64,000 nt of DNA from Desulfobulbaceae bacterium (GCA_018335795.1 JAGXRP010000044.1:20664-84663); one strand, 5' to 3'. Shown: positions 36,006-45,261, counted from the stretch's first letter. Numbers and translations: made by a program. The notes: a model not told the origin generated them from the letters alone.

Positions 36006-36401
36006 ATGCCGGTTACAGATCAAATATCAGACTTTTTAACCAGAGTCAGAAACGCAGGGCAAGCAGGGCACAAATATGTAGATGCGCCATGTTCAAAGAT
36101 GAAACTTGCCATTGCCGAAATCTTGAAAGACCAAGGTTTCATTGCAGACTACGAAAAAATTGAAGAAGGTCCGCAAGGATTAGTACGTGTTCAGCTTAGA
36201 TATTATAAACGAAAACACGTTATCAAAAAAGTTGTCCGCATCTCAAAACCCGGAAGGCGTGTTTACGCTCCGGTAGAGAAATTGCCCCGAGTTTACAACG
36301 GCTTAGGAATAGCTATTGTATCTACTTCCAAAGGTGTTATGACCGGAAAACAAGCTCGCAAATTTAATGTCGGTGGCGAAATTCTTTGTACTGTTTGGTA
36401 A
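36006..36401 (+). CDS. rpsH: 30S ribosomal protein S8
   Basis: S8 (131 residues) binds the central domain of 16S rRNA and in E. coli represses the spc operon. It shows DQISDFLTRVRNAGQAGHKYVDAPCSKMKLAIAEILKDQGFI and the C-terminal signature GLGIAIVSTSKGVMTGKQARKFNVGGEILCTVW. Confidence 0.98.
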   Translation: MPVTDQISDFLTRVRNAGQAGHKYVDAPCSKMKLAIAEILKDQGFIADYEKIEEGPQGLVRVQLRYYKRKHVIKKVVRISKPGRRVYAPVEKLPRVYNGLGIAIVSTSKGVMTGKQARKFNVGGEILCTVW

Positions 36402-36424
36402 TTTTTTTAATTTAGGAGTATATT

Positions 36425-36964
36425 GTGTCGAGGATTGGAAAAATGCCCATACCCGTACCTCCGAAGGTACAGCTCAAAATTGATGAGCAAACCATCAGAG
36501 CCAAGGGTCCCCTGGGCGAATTGGAGTTTAAAGTGCCCGATGTAATCAAGTTCAAACTTGATGGCGACGTCTTGACGTTCGACAGAGGGAGCAACGAAAA
36601 ACATGTCCGAGCTTTACACGGTTTATCACGTGCTTTGACTGCTAATATAATCGAGGGTGTTTCTAACGGATTCACAAAAACTTTGATTATAGAAGGTGTC
36701 GGCTTTAGAGCTGAGCTAAAAGGCGATAGATTGTTGTTGACATTAGGTTTTTCGCATACGATATTGGTAATTCCCCCTCCGGGTATTACCTTCGAATTGG
36801 GAAGCCCCACAAATTTGAAAATTAAGGGCATAGACAAACAATTAGTAGGGATGATAGCCGCAAAAATTAGAAAAATGCGTCCACCCGAACCATACAAAGG
36901 CAAAGGTGTTCGTTACGAAGGTGAGTTTATACGCCGTAAAGCAGGTAAAACTTCGGCTAAGTAA
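36425..36964 (+). CDS. rplF: 50S ribosomal protein L6
   Basis: L6 (179 residues) lies by the factor-binding stalk. It carries the MSRIGKMPIPVP start, two repeats, and the C-terminal rRNA-binding signature IRKMRPPEPYKGKGVRYEGEFIRRKAGKTSAK. The start is GTG 36425 with TTAGGAG at 36413-36419. At the usual NxVxGVSxGF position it reads NIIEGVSNGFTKTLIIEGVGFRA. Confidence 0.98.
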   Translation: MSRIGKMPIPVPPKVQLKIDEQTIRAKGPLGELEFKVPDVIKFKLDGDVLTFDRGSNEKHVRALHGLSRALTANIIEGVSNGFTKTLIIEGVGFRAELKGDRLLLTLGFSHTILVIPPPGITFELGSPTNLKIKGIDKQLVGMIAAKIRKMRPPEPYKGKGVRYEGEFIRRKAGKTSAK

Positions 36965-36998
36965 TTGATAAATCTTAATCAATTAGCAAGAGAAAAAT

Positions 36999-37370
36999 AT
37001 GAAAATAATAAAATTAAGAGCACAACGCAAAGAAAGACGCAAAAAACACGTGCGTAAAAGTATCTTCGGTACTCCTGACAGATTAAGATTAACTGTCTAT
37101 AGAAGTCTATCGAATATTTATGCCCAAGTGATTAATGACGTTGATGGCGTTACGTTAATATCGGCATCCTCAATAGACAAGGAAGTCAAGGCAAAAATTA
37201 CACCCGAAATGACCAAAGTACAATTGAGTGAGTTAGTCGGTAGTGAAGTTGCAAAAAGAGCTTTAGCATCACAAATAACAAAAGTAGCATTCGACAGAAA
37301 CGGCTATATTTATCATGGTAGAATCAAGGCACTTGCTGACGCCGCGAGAAAAGCCGGTTTGGAATTTTAA
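36999..37370 (+). CDS. rplR: 50S ribosomal protein L18
   Basis: L18 (123 residues) binds 5S rRNA with L5. It shows RKKHVRKSIFGTPDRLRLTVYRSLSNIYAQVINDVDGVTLISASS and the ending FDRNGYIYHGRIKALADAARKAGLEF. rpsE follows 17 bp later. Confidence 0.98.
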   Translation: MKIIKLRAQRKERRKKHVRKSIFGTPDRLRLTVYRSLSNIYAQVINDVDGVTLISASSIDKEVKAKITPEMTKVQLSELVGSEVAKRALASQITKVAFDRNGYIYHGRIKALADAARKAGLEF

Positions 37371-37387
37371 TCAGAAAGGAGCGATAA

Positions 37388-37891
37388 GTGGCAAACTTTA
37401 AATTATCAGATCTTGATTTAAGCGATAAATTAGTATATGTAGGTAGAACCGCCAAGGTAGTAAAAGGTGGCAGACGTTTCAATTTCTCAGCTTTGGTTGT
37501 CGTTGGCGATGGCAAAGGGCACGTAGGTTTTGGGCTTGGCAAAGCGAGTGAAGTTGTTGACGCTGTTACTAAAGCAACTGAAGCGGCTAAAAAAAGCGTC
37601 GTTAAGGTTAGATTATCCAAAAACACTATTCCGCATGAAGTTATCGGTAAGTACGGTGCTGCGAAAGTGCTAATCAAACCAGCATCAGCAGGTACCGGTG
37701 TGATTGCCGCCGGTGGAATTCGTGCAGTCTTGGAACTTGCAGGCGTCCAAGATGTACTAACTAAGAGCATGGGTTCTTCTAATCCTCACAATACTGTCAA
37801 AGCGGCATTGCGTGCTTTAGAATCCCTCGAAGATGCAAATTCAGTTGCGGCTCGCCGTAATATTTCTGTCGAAAAAGTAATTCATGGTTGA
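37388..37891 (+). CDS. rpsE: 30S ribosomal protein S5
   Basis: S5 (167 residues) borders the mRNA entry and helps decoding fidelity. The double-stranded-RNA fold has [44 protein letters not shown], followed by [50 protein letters not shown]. The start is GTG 37388 with AAAGGAG at 37376-37382. Confidence 0.98.
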   Translation: MANFKLSDLDLSDKLVYVGRTAKVVKGGRRFNFSALVVVGDGKGHVGFGLGKASEVVDAVTKATEAAKKSVVKVRLSKNTIPHEVIGKYGAAKVLIKPASAGTGVIAAGGIRAVLELAGVQDVLTKSMGSSNPHNTVKAALRALESLEDANSVAARRNISVEKVIHG

Positions 37892-37922
37892 TTTATAACT
37901 AACCATAATTGAAGGTAAAATA

Positions 37923-38108
37923 ATGAGTAAATTGAAAATAACCCAAGTGAAAAGCGTAATAAAAAGAATGTCTAAGCAGAAAAAAACAATCGAAGCTTTA
38001 GGCTTGGGACGTCCGAATTATTCCAATACACTACCCGACAATCCGCAAACACGCGGAATGATTGAAGTAGTGAAGCATTTAGTAACAATTGAAGAAGTTT
38101 CAGAGTAA
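37923..38108 (+). CDS. rpmD: 50S ribosomal protein L30
   Basis: L30 (61 residues) has the short ferredoxin-like fold, KLKITQVKSVIKRMSKQKKTIEALGLGRPNYSNTLPDNPQTRGMIEVVKHLVTIEEV. It sits between rpsE and rplO as usual and has a GAAGGTAA SD before ATG 37923. Confidence 0.96.
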   Translation: MSKLKITQVKSVIKRMSKQKKTIEALGLGRPNYSNTLPDNPQTRGMIEVVKHLVTIEEVSE

Positions 38109-38126
38109 TAAATTAATGGCATTAAA

Positions 38127-38588
38127 ATGAAACATATAGGAAATCTTAAATACGCCGATGGCGCTAAACACAAATCGAAAAGAATCGGCAGAGGTGTCGG
38201 ATCCGGTCACGGCGGTACGGCTACTAAAGGGCACAAAGGGCAGAAATCACGCTCAGGTGCTACTGTACGTATCGGCTTCGAAGGCGGTCAAATGCCACTT
38301 AACAGAAGACTCCCGAAATTCGGATTCTTCAACAGATTCAGAATCGAATACCAAATCGTCAACCTTGATACGCTTCAACGTTTGGCTGACGAAAACAAAT
38401 TCGAATCTAACAAAGTTGATTTCGATACTTTGATTAATCTCGGCGTCATATCCAAAAAGCGTGTTCCGCTTAAAATTTTGGGTAACGGCGAATTGACTGT
38501 AGCTTTGGAAGTTACCGCACACGGATTCTCGCGTACGGCAAAAGAAAAAATCGAGTCAGTCGGAGGAAAGGTAACGGTAAATGAGTAA
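38127..38588 (+). CDS. rplO: 50S ribosomal protein L15
   Basis: L15 (153 residues) has the glycine-rich extended N-terminus KRIGRGVGSGHGGTATKGHKGQKSRSGA, EGGQMPLNRRLPKFGF and a C-terminal LTVALEVTAHGFSRTAKEKIESVGG. Its stop codon overlaps the secY start by 8 bp (ATGAGTAA), so the two are translationally coupled. Confidence 0.98.
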   Translation: MKHIGNLKYADGAKHKSKRIGRGVGSGHGGTATKGHKGQKSRSGATVRIGFEGGQMPLNRRLPKFGFFNRFRIEYQIVNLDTLQRLADENKFESNKVDFDTLINLGVISKKRVPLKILGNGELTVALEVTAHGFSRTAKEKIESVGGKVTVNE

Positions 38589-39933
38589 ATTCATACAATC
38601 AATTCAGAACATCTTTAAAATCGAAGAGTTAAGAGATAGAATTCTCTTTACTCTTGGGATTTTAGTAGTGGTGAGAATAGGTGCGCACATCACGCTTCCG
38701 GGCGTTGATGTTGTTGCTCTAAAGATGTCTATTGCAAATTCCGACTCTAATACTTTATTCGGATTGTTTGACCTCTTTGTTGGCGGTGCGTTTTCGAACG
38801 CCGCAATTTTTGCTTTAGGGATTATGCCCTACATCACCTCTTCGATTATATTCCAATTGGCTGGTGTGGTTATTCCCGAAATCCAAAAAATTCAGAAAGA
38901 AGGTGAAGACGGTAGAAAAAAAATAACACAATATACGCGTATTTTGACTGTATTTATAGCATTGTTGCAAGGCTGGGGGATAGCCGTAAAACTGTCCTAT
39001 CAACAAGCCGGGGCAGGTTTGCCCGTCGTGCCCGATGCCGGAACAATGTTCTTTATCTCTACTATGATACTCTTATCCGGTGGTACAATATTTATGATGT
39101 GGCTCGGCGAGCAAATCACCGAACGTGGTATTGGTAATGGCATTTCGTTGATTATCATGATTGGTATCATCGCCCAATTGCCGGCTGCTTTGATGAATGA
39201 ATGGAATTTAATTTGGGCGGGTTCGCGTTTGTGGCCTGTTGAATTGGTTGTCATTGCACTCTTGCTCGGAATTATTGCATCAATTGTATTAATGACACAA
39301 GGAGCAAGACGAATACCTGTACAATATGCTAAAAGGCAAATCGGCAAAAAAGTTTTCGGAGGTACTACTCAATATATTCCTCTTAGAATTAATACAGCAG
39401 GCGTAATGCCTATCATCTTTGCTCAATCGTTGATGTTCATCCCGAATACTATTGCAAGCTTTTTTCCGGAAAGTTCCTTCTTCTTGACAGTTTCAAGATT
39501 GTTCGACTTCCAATCGTATTTCTATGCAGCAGTATTCTTCACTATGATTGTGTTCTTTACATATTTCTATACGGCGATTATTTTCAATCCGAAAGATATT
39601 GCCGATAACATGAAAAAGCAAGGTGGTTTTATTCCCGGTATCAGACCCGGAAATCATACTTCTGAATACATCGAAACTGTGCTTACTCGAATTACTTTGC
39701 CTGGTTCACTCTTTTTGGGATTAGTTGCAATTATTCCGACATTCGTGTCCAATTTCTTCAACGTCAATCCCCTATTTGCATCGTTTTTTGGTGGTACGAG
39801 TTTGTTGATTATCGTAGGTGTTGCATTGGATACATTGCAACAAATCGAATCTCATTTACTCATGCGTCATTATGACGGTTTCATGAAGAGCGGAAAAATT
39901 AGAGGTAGAGCCGGCAGTGTTGGCGGTTTTTAA
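38581..39933 (+). CDS. secY: Preprotein translocase subunit SecY
   Basis: SecY (450 residues) is the ten-helix protein-conducting channel of the inner membrane. Signatures include GAHITLPGVDV in TM1, GIMPYITSSIIFQL (TM2), GNGISLIIMIGI, and the cytoplasmic loops MTQGARRIPVQYAKRQIGKKVFGG and NPKDIADNMKKQGGFIPGIRPG. The last two hold the SecA- and ribosome-contact regions. It begins inside the rplO stop region. It needs SecE, SecG and SecA, none of which is encoded here. Confidence 0.98.
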   Translation: MSKFIQSIQNIFKIEELRDRILFTLGILVVVRIGAHITLPGVDVVALKMSIANSDSNTLFGLFDLFVGGAFSNAAIFALGIMPYITSSIIFQLAGVVIPEIQKIQKEGEDGRKKITQYTRILTVFIALLQGWGIAVKLSYQQAGAGLPVVPDAGTMFFISTMILLSGGTIFMMWLGEQITERGIGNGISLIIMIGIIAQLPAALMNEWNLIWAGSRLWPVELVVIALLLGIIASIVLMTQGARRIPVQYAKRQIGKKVFGGTTQYIPLRINTAGVMPIIFAQSLMFIPNTIASFFPESSFFLTVSRLFDFQSYFYAAVFFTMIVFFTYFYTAIIFNPKDIADNMKKQGGFIPGIRPGNHTSEYIETVLTRITLPGSLFLGLVAIIPTFVSNFFNVNPLFASFFGGTSLLIIVGVALDTLQQIESHLLMRHYDGFMKSGKIRGRAGSVGGF

Positions 39934-39945
39934 TCATTGACAATT

Positions 39946-40746
39946 ATGCAGAATTTCAGGATACCCAAGGGTGCAATCAAAAAGGCTGACGAAATACGCA
40001 AAATCGAAGAATCTTGCAGAATAGTCGCCGATACTTTGAGCTTAGTCGAAAAGTATGTTGCTCCCGGAGTCGAGACAATCGAACTTGACAAAATTGCTGA
40101 AGATTATATCAGAAGCAAAGACGGTTTCCCGGCATTCAAAGGTTATGGACCTTCAAACAATCCATTTCCGAATTCTTTGTGTATCTCGGTCAACGAGGTG
40201 ATTATTCACGGAATTCCCGGAAATAGAAAGTTGGTAGAAGGAGATATTGTCTCCGTAGATTGCGGAGTGTTGAAAAACGAATATTACGGCGATAGTGCTA
40301 CAACGTTTTCTGTAGGCAAGATAAGCAAAGAAGATGAAAAATTGTTGGAAATAACAAAAAATGCACTTGAAATTGGTATTGATAACGCTGTTCATCAAAA
40401 TAAAGTTTATGATATAGCAGGTTCGATACAAAGTTATGTAGAATTGAAAGGCTACAGTCTGACAAGGGAGTTTACAGGGCACGGATTAGGTAAAAGTTTA
40501 CATGAGTATCCGTCCGTACCAAATTTTGTACCACCCTTGTTGCACCGAAAATCTATGCCGAATGCAACTTTGCTTGACGGTATGGTAATCGCAATCGAAC
40601 CGATGGTACATATTGGGAGCAAAACAATTGAAGTACTAAAAGACGGTTGGACGGTAGTGACGAAGGATAGGAAAAAGGCAGCTCATTTTGAGCATACGGT
40701 TATGATAGATGGCAATAAAGCTGTTATATTCACATTAAGAAGTTAA
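39946..40746 (+). CDS. map: Methionine aminopeptidase, type I
   Basis: Map removes initiator Met from nascent chains. It is about 266 residues from ATG 39946. A TTG at 39937 would add MTI but has no SD. The dimetal-binding residues of the pita-bread fold are present: Asp in [17 protein letters not shown] (two Asp), His in [16 protein letters not shown], Glu in AIEPMVH and the final Glu in HFEHTVMI. It follows secY by 12 bp, as in many Bacteroidota. Confidence 0.96.
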   Translation: MQNFRIPKGAIKKADEIRKIEESCRIVADTLSLVEKYVAPGVETIELDKIAEDYIRSKDGFPAFKGYGPSNNPFPNSLCISVNEVIIHGIPGNRKLVEGDIVSVDCGVLKNEYYGDSATTFSVGKISKEDEKLLEITKNALEIGIDNAVHQNKVYDIAGSIQSYVELKGYSLTREFTGHGLGKSLHEYPSVPNFVPPLLHRKSMPNATLLDGMVIAIEPMVHIGSKTIEVLKDGWTVVTKDRKKAAHFEHTVMIDGNKAVIFTLRS

Positions 40747-40753
40747 TTATTTT

Positions 40754-40972
40754 ATGGCAAAGCAAGATTTAATAAGAGTTGACGGAGTAATAGACGAGAC
40801 TTTACCAAACACTCAGTTTGTAGTAAAACTGGAAAATGGTCATAAAGTTTTGGCACATATCTCCGGCAAAATGAGAATGAATTTCATAAAAATCTTGCAA
40901 GGTGATAAGGTTACAGTAGAACTTTCACCATACGATTTGTCCAAAGGTAGAATTGTTTACAGATATAAGTAA
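40754..40972 (+). CDS. infA: Translation initiation factor IF-1
   Basis: IF-1 (72 residues) blocks the A site during initiation. The OB-fold reads [68 protein letters not shown]. It is 8 bp after map and 12 bp before rpmJ. Confidence 0.98.
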   Translation: MAKQDLIRVDGVIDETLPNTQFVVKLENGHKVLAHISGKMRMNFIKILQGDKVTVELSPYDLSKGRIVYRYK

Positions 40973-40984
40973 AGGGGTTTTGAG

Positions 40985-41101
40985 ATGAAAGTACAAGCAT
41001 CAGTGAAAAAAAGGCACCCCGACGACAAGATAGTACGTCGCAAGGGTCGGGTTTATGTAATTAACAAAAAGAACCCAAGATATAAACAAAGACAAGGTTA
41101 A
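40985..41101 (+). CDS. rpmJ: 50S ribosomal protein L36, zinc-free form
   Basis: A 38-residue gene starts at ATG 40985: [19 protein letters not shown]..., then [19 protein letters not shown] and TAA. This is L36 by sequence and place (between infA and rpsM). The four zinc ligands of the common L36 are replaced (RHPDD for the CxxC region), so it is the zinc-independent type. GGGGTTTTGAG (40974-40984) provides a weak SD. Confidence 0.94.
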   Translation: MKVQASVKKRHPDDKIVRRKGRVYVINKKNPRYKQRQG

Positions 41102-41118
41102 AATTTAGGAGTGATGTT

Positions 41119-41493
41119 GTGGCTCGTATAGCTGGTATTGATTTGCCAAAAAATAAGAAAGGATTTGTAGGGCTGACTTATATTTTCGGAGTAGGTCCAA
41201 CTACAAGCAAGAAAGTTCTGACCGAAGTCGGGATAGAATTCGACAAAAGAGTTTCGGATTGGACTGACGATGAAGTAGCCCGTATCAGACAGGCACTTGA
41301 CCATTTCAAAACAGAAGGTCAACTGAGGTCTGAAATTCAGATGAACATCAAACGATTGATGGACATCGGTTGCTATCGCGGATTGCGTCATCGCAGAGGA
41401 TTGCCCGTAAGAGGTCAACGTACAAGAACTAATGCTCGTACCCGTAAGGGACGTAAGAAAACTGTAGCCGGAAAGAAAAAAGCTACTAAATAA
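41119..41493 (+). CDS. rpsM: 30S ribosomal protein S13
   Basis: S13 (124 residues) contacts P-site tRNA and the 50S. It has [67 protein letters not shown] and a basic tail. The start is GTG 41119 with TTAGGAG at 41105-41111. Confidence 0.98.
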   Translation: MARIAGIDLPKNKKGFVGLTYIFGVGPTTSKKVLTEVGIEFDKRVSDWTDDEVARIRQALDHFKTEGQLRSEIQMNIKRLMDIGCYRGLRHRRGLPVRGQRTRTNARTRKGRKKTVAGKKKATK

Positions 41494-41533
41494 TAAATAA
41501 ATAAGTAATTAATTATTATTACAGGTATTTACT

Positions 41534-41914
41534 GTGGCAAAAAAGAAAATTAAGAAAAAGACGGTTTCCGACGTACACGGGAAAGCTTTCATCAGAGCGA
41601 CGTTTAATAACGTTCAGGTGACTATCACCGATATGTACGGCAATGCACTTTGCTGGTCAACTGCAGGTAAAAACGGATTCAGAGGCTCCAAAAAGAACAC
41701 TCCTTATGCGGCTCAAGTATCAGCCGAAAAGTCAGCGAAGGATGCTTTTGATATGGGATTACGCAAAGTTGATGTGTTTGTCAAAGGTCCGGGTTCAGGT
41801 CGTGAAGCTGCTATTAGGGCATTATCCCAAGCAGGACTTGAGATTCATACAATCATTGACAAAACACCGATTCCGCATAATGGATGTCGTCCGCCTAAGC
41901 GACGTAGAGTTTAA
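41534..41914 (+). CDS. rpsK: 30S ribosomal protein S11
   Basis: S11 (126 residues) lies on the 30S platform. It shows [53 protein letters not shown] and [21 protein letters not shown]...[17 protein letters not shown]. The start is GTG 41534. The next gene is rpoA, only 49 bp away, with no room for rpsD. Confidence 0.98.
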   Translation: MAKKKIKKKTVSDVHGKAFIRATFNNVQVTITDMYGNALCWSTAGKNGFRGSKKNTPYAAQVSAEKSAKDAFDMGLRKVDVFVKGPGSGREAAIRALSQAGLEIHTIIDKTPIPHNGCRPPKRRRV

Positions 41915-41963
41915 TTTCTCTCTTAGGTATTAAAAATTTGTTGAAAAAAAGATATAATAATTT

Positions 41964-42980
41964 ATGAATACTCAGATGCAAATGCCCGAGAGGGTAATAA
42001 TCGAAGAGACATCTTCGGAATATCACGGCAGATTTATACTTCAGCCGTTAGAACCCGGCTACGGAGTGACCATTGGTAATTCGCTAAGACGAATTCTTTT
42101 GTCATCAATTCCGGGGCTTGCAATCATTGGAGTTAAAATTTCCGACGTACTACACGAATTTCAGACGATTAACGGAGTAGTAGAAGATTTGTCGGAAATT
42201 ATTCTGAATCTAAAAGAAGTTCGAATGAGGGCTGAGGATAAGAAATTATCTAAGGTGAATTTACAATTCAAAGGTCCCGGAACATGGACTGCTAAAGATA
42301 TTCAAGATGCAGCACCTCTCCTTGAGGTTATGAATCCCGACCATCACATTTGCACAATAGCCGAAGACGGAGAATTTGATGTTGAACTCAGACTTGGTAG
42401 AGGCAAAGGATACGTTCCGGCTGACGAGCAAGTTATTACTGATTTCCCGCTTGGTATGTTGCCATTAGACAGTATTTTCACTCCTATTCAAAATGTGATT
42501 TATACAATCGAACCTTATCGCGTTGGTCAACGTACCGACTACGATAAATTGATCATGGACGTCAGAACTGACGGTACGATAACTGCTCAAGAAGCCGTTC
42601 ACTTATCTGCAAAAATTATGCAAGACCACGTGAAGTACTTCATCAATATCGAAACTGTTGAAGAAGAGCCACCAACTGTCGAATCACAAGAAGAAGAATT
42701 GAAGAATCAAGAACGCAATAAAATCAGAAAAATCCTCTTGACTCCTGTTGACGAACTCGAACTTTCGGTTAGGGCGCACAATTGCTTGAAAGCAGCAAAC
42801 ATTAAGACTTTAGCTGAATTGGTTCAGCTCCAAGAATCAGAATTGCTCAAATTCCGTAATTTCGGCAGAAAATCTTTGGCAGAATTAGCCGAAGTTGTTC
42901 TGAATAGCGGACTGGAATTTGGCATGAGCGTCGAGCAATATCTGAAAGAAGACGCAAAACCAATTATTAACATTGATTAG
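41964..42980 (+). CDS. rpoA: DNA-directed RNA polymerase subunit alpha
   Basis: The alpha subunit (338 residues) seeds RNA polymerase assembly and binds UP elements and activators. The N-terminal domain has GRFILQPLEPGYGVTIGNSLRRILLSSIPG and TDFPLGMLPLDSIFTPIQNVIYTIEPYRVGQRTDYDKLIMDVRTDGTI. After an acidic linker (EEEPPTVESQEEELKNQ) comes the C-terminal domain, LELSVRAHNCLKAANIKTLAELVQLQESELLKFRNFGRKSL. It directly follows rpsK. Confidence 0.98.
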   Translation: MNTQMQMPERVIIEETSSEYHGRFILQPLEPGYGVTIGNSLRRILLSSIPGLAIIGVKISDVLHEFQTINGVVEDLSEIILNLKEVRMRAEDKKLSKVNLQFKGPGTWTAKDIQDAAPLLEVMNPDHHICTIAEDGEFDVELRLGRGKGYVPADEQVITDFPLGMLPLDSIFTPIQNVIYTIEPYRVGQRTDYDKLIMDVRTDGTITAQEAVHLSAKIMQDHVKYFINIETVEEEPPTVESQEEELKNQERNKIRKILLTPVDELELSVRAHNCLKAANIKTLAELVQLQESELLKFRNFGRKSLAELAEVVLNSGLEFGMSVEQYLKEDAKPIINID

Positions 42981-43013
42981 AAATTATAAAAAATTAAGTG
43001 ATAGAGAAAAGAT

Positions 43014-43763
43014 ATGAGACACCAAGTATCGGGCAGAAAACTCAATAGGACCAGCAGTCACAGAAAGGCACTGCTTCACAATTTGGCAACTGCTCTTTTC
43101 GAACATAAAAAAGTTCATACTACCGAAGCAAAAGCTAAGGAATTAAGACCATTTGCCGAAAAACTTATAACAAAAGCTATTCATGCTTTGCAAAATGAGC
43201 AACAAGGCAATTTGCACGAAGGTCAAACCATTGATATTCATAATAGAAGAGTAGTCGGCAAATTTATTCGCAGTAAAGCCGTTTTGCAAGAATTATTCGA
43301 TAGTATTGCTCCAGCAGTAGGTACTCGCAATGGTGGATATACAAGAATAGTCAAAACCGGAATCCGTAGAGGTGACGCTGCAAGAACTGCAATCATTGAA
43401 TTGGTTGACTTCTCGACTCCTCAAGATGGTTCATTTTCACTTTCTAAGAAAAAGAAAGTAAAAGGAGTTGCTAAACCTGCTGCTAAAGTTACGCCTAAAG
43501 TTGTCGCTCCAGTAGCTAAAACTGAAGAAGTTGCGCCTATTGCAGTTGCAGAAGAAGCAATCATCGTAACTGAAGAAGTTGCTCCAGTTGAAGAAACTGT
43601 AGTAGCTGAAGAAGTTGTAGCAGTTGAAGAAGCAGTTGCAACAGAAGAGACAACTGCTGAAGTAGTTGTCGAAGAAGCTCCTGCTGCTGAAACTGAAGCT
43701 CCTCAAGAAGAGGCTAAGACTGAAGACGAAGCCCCGAGCGAAGACGAAGCTAAAAAAGATTAG
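43014..43763 (+). CDS. rplQ: 50S ribosomal protein L17 with long acidic Ala/Val/Glu tail
   Basis: Residues 1-120 or so are normal L17: MRHQVSGRKLNRTSSHRKALLHNLATALFEHKKVHTTEAKAKELRPFAEKLITKA, then GGYTRIVKTGIRRGDAARTAIIELVD. The family usually ends near 120-160, but here the protein runs to 249 residues. A basic linker (LSKKKKVKGVAKPAAKVTPKV) comes first. About 90 residues of low-complexity Ala, Val, Glu and Thr repeats follow (EEVAPVEETVV-type units) and finish SEDEAKKD. The coding repeats are imperfect (GAAGAAGTTG-like). A terminator hairpin follows 25 bp after the stop. Confidence 0.96.
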   Translation: MRHQVSGRKLNRTSSHRKALLHNLATALFEHKKVHTTEAKAKELRPFAEKLITKAIHALQNEQQGNLHEGQTIDIHNRRVVGKFIRSKAVLQELFDSIAPAVGTRNGGYTRIVKTGIRRGDAARTAIIELVDFSTPQDGSFSLSKKKKVKGVAKPAAKVTPKVVAPVAKTEEVAPIAVAEEAIIVTEEVAPVEETVVAEEVVAVEEAVATEETTAEVVVEEAPAAETEAPQEEAKTEDEAPSEDEAKKD

Positions 43764-43787
43764 TAAATTCTGTTAAAAAATTATAGG

Positions 43788-43821
43788 GACTTTCTATTTC
43801 AGAAATGGAAAGTCTTTTTTT
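43788..43821 (+). terminator. Rho-independent terminator of the ribosomal cluster
   Basis: GACTTTC (43788-43794) pairs with GAAAGTC (43808-43814), with further pairing of TTT/AAA inside, then seven T (43815-43821). The T-run is followed immediately by the ATG (43822) of the next gene. Confidence 0.85.
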
Positions 43822-44526
43822 ATGTTATTGACATCAAAAAATATAACCAAATCTTTCAAGATCAAAGCAGACACAAGCATAGATGTGCTGCGAGGCTTAG
43901 ATTTTAATGTTGAAACAGGCGAATCTGTGGCTTTGATGGGACCGTCCGGTGCAGGCAAAAGCACTTTGCTTTACATCTTAGGTGCTTTGGACAAACCGGA
44001 TTATGGCAGCATTAACTATTTCGCCGAATCAGGAGTTACAGATATTTTAGCGTTGAATGATGATAAATTGTCTAAGTTTCGGAACAAATTTATTGGCTTT
44101 ATTTTTCAATTCCACCACCTTCTGCCTGAATTTACTACTCTCGAAAATGTCATGATCCCTGGGATTATTGCCGGTAATAATCGAAAAAATGTGAAAGAAA
44201 AGGCGATTGAACTTTTAGAAAAAGTTTCGATGCAACATCGCTTGGAACATAAACCTTCGGAACTATCCGGAGGCGAACAACAACGCGTTGCGATTGCCAG
44301 AGCCTTGATAAATAATCCTGTTGTGATGCTTGCCGACGAGCCTACAGGCAATCTTGATTCTGCTAATTCTATTGCCGTTCTTGATTTGCTTTCTCAAATC
44401 AGACAGGAATATAAGCTAACAATGATAATTGCCACTCATAGCCTCGAAGTTGCCAATTTTGCAGATAGAATTTGTACTATGGGCGATGGCATTATCGTTT
44501 CCGAGCATCGTAATTCTGTTTCTTGA
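43822..44526 (+). CDS. lolD: LolD-type ABC transporter ATP-binding protein
   Basis: A 234-residue ATPase of the LolD/MacB family. Walker A is GPSGAGKST (about 40-48). The Q-loop region is FIFQFHHLLPEFTTLENVMIPGII, which is typical of LolD. The signature LSGGEQQRVAIARAL, Walker B VVMLADEPTGNLDS and the switch His in ATHSLEVA are all present. LolD powers release of outer-membrane lipoproteins with LolC/E-type permeases, none of which is adjacent. ATG 43822 is the first base after the terminator T-run, so no SD is possible. MLLTSKNITKSF matches the family N-terminus, so the start is likely correct. The 3' end overlaps the PAP2 gene by 35 bp. The symbol is used in the family sense. Confidence 0.88.
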   Translation: MLLTSKNITKSFKIKADTSIDVLRGLDFNVETGESVALMGPSGAGKSTLLYILGALDKPDYGSINYFAESGVTDILALNDDKLSKFRNKFIGFIFQFHHLLPEFTTLENVMIPGIIAGNNRKNVKEKAIELLEKVSMQHRLEHKPSELSGGEQQRVAIARALINNPVVMLADEPTGNLDSANSIAVLDLLSQIRQEYKLTMIIATHSLEVANFADRICTMGDGIIVSEHRNSVS

Positions 44527-45070
44527 GGGATTTCCTAAAAAGCATATTATCAATGAATCTCACAATGTAGGTCACGACTAATGCTACGATAGTTCCAAAA
44601 GCAGCACCTGCCAAAATGTCCATCGGATAGTGAACACCGACATATACACGCGAAAGAGCCATAAGCGATGCTACCAAAAACAAGATGAATGCCTCGCGAC
44701 GAAAGAATGAAAACAATACTACAGCAGCTGCAAAATTATTTGTGGCATGGGATGAAGGGAATGATTTCCCCCCACCGCATGGAACTAAAAGCCGAACTTC
44801 ATCTAAAACGTGGCAGGGTCTGATTCTTCCAAATAATTCTTTAAGAAATGAACTATTAATTTGGTCGCTTGCGACGATTGTGAGTATCAAAGCGACTGCG
44901 GCAACTCGTCCGGCACGACCTGCTCTGAATAGTAGTATGTAAAATCCTAACAAATACAGTAGTAGCCAGCTATCGACTTCAGTTATGAAGGGCATCATTT
45001 TATCGAATATTGGGTTTGCCCATCCATTATTGATTGCATAAAAAAGCCATTCGTCGAATTGTTGAAACAT
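44492..45070 (-). CDS. PAP2-family membrane phosphatase
   Basis: A 192-residue integral membrane phosphatase. The three PAP2 active-site motifs are present: KELFGRIRP (about 80-88), FPSSHATNN (about 107-115, phosphate-binding Ser and His), and SRVYVGVHYPMDILAG (about 140-155, the catalytic His). Relatives act on undecaprenyl pyrophosphate or phosphatidic acid in the inner membrane and can supply lipid carrier for wall synthesis. The substrate is not deducible. The gene overlaps the convergent lolD by 35 bp. The start is ATG 45070. Confidence 0.88.
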   Translation of the reverse strand: MFQQFDEWLFYAINNGWANPIFDKMMPFITEVDSWLLLYLLGFYILLFRAGRAGRVAAVALILTIVASDQINSSFLKELFGRIRPCHVLDEVRLLVPCGGGKSFPSSHATNNFAAAVVLFSFFRREAFILFLVASLMALSRVYVGVHYPMDILAGAAFGTIVALVVTYIVRFIDNMLFRKSLKKQNYDARKR

Positions 45071-45261
45071 TTATTTTTTGTGTATAATTGTATAAATCTT
45101 TAGAACTAAAATAATTAAAAAAGAGTTTTGCGAGCTGTGGAAAAGTAAAATTTTGCAGCATAAAATATTATGCTTAGATTTATTTCTATGAATGTCACTG
45201 AAACAAAATTTTTGTGATAATCAGGGCAGTGCAAACAATTTTTTTAGTACAAGCTATTTCA

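Noticed and set aside
43437..43706. Minus-strand open frame rich in Phe, Ser, Asn and Cys inside rplQ
   Set aside because: It is antisense to the low-complexity L17 tail. The composition (FFSYDDCFFCNCN) is a product of the repeat and it has no SD or homologue I recognise.
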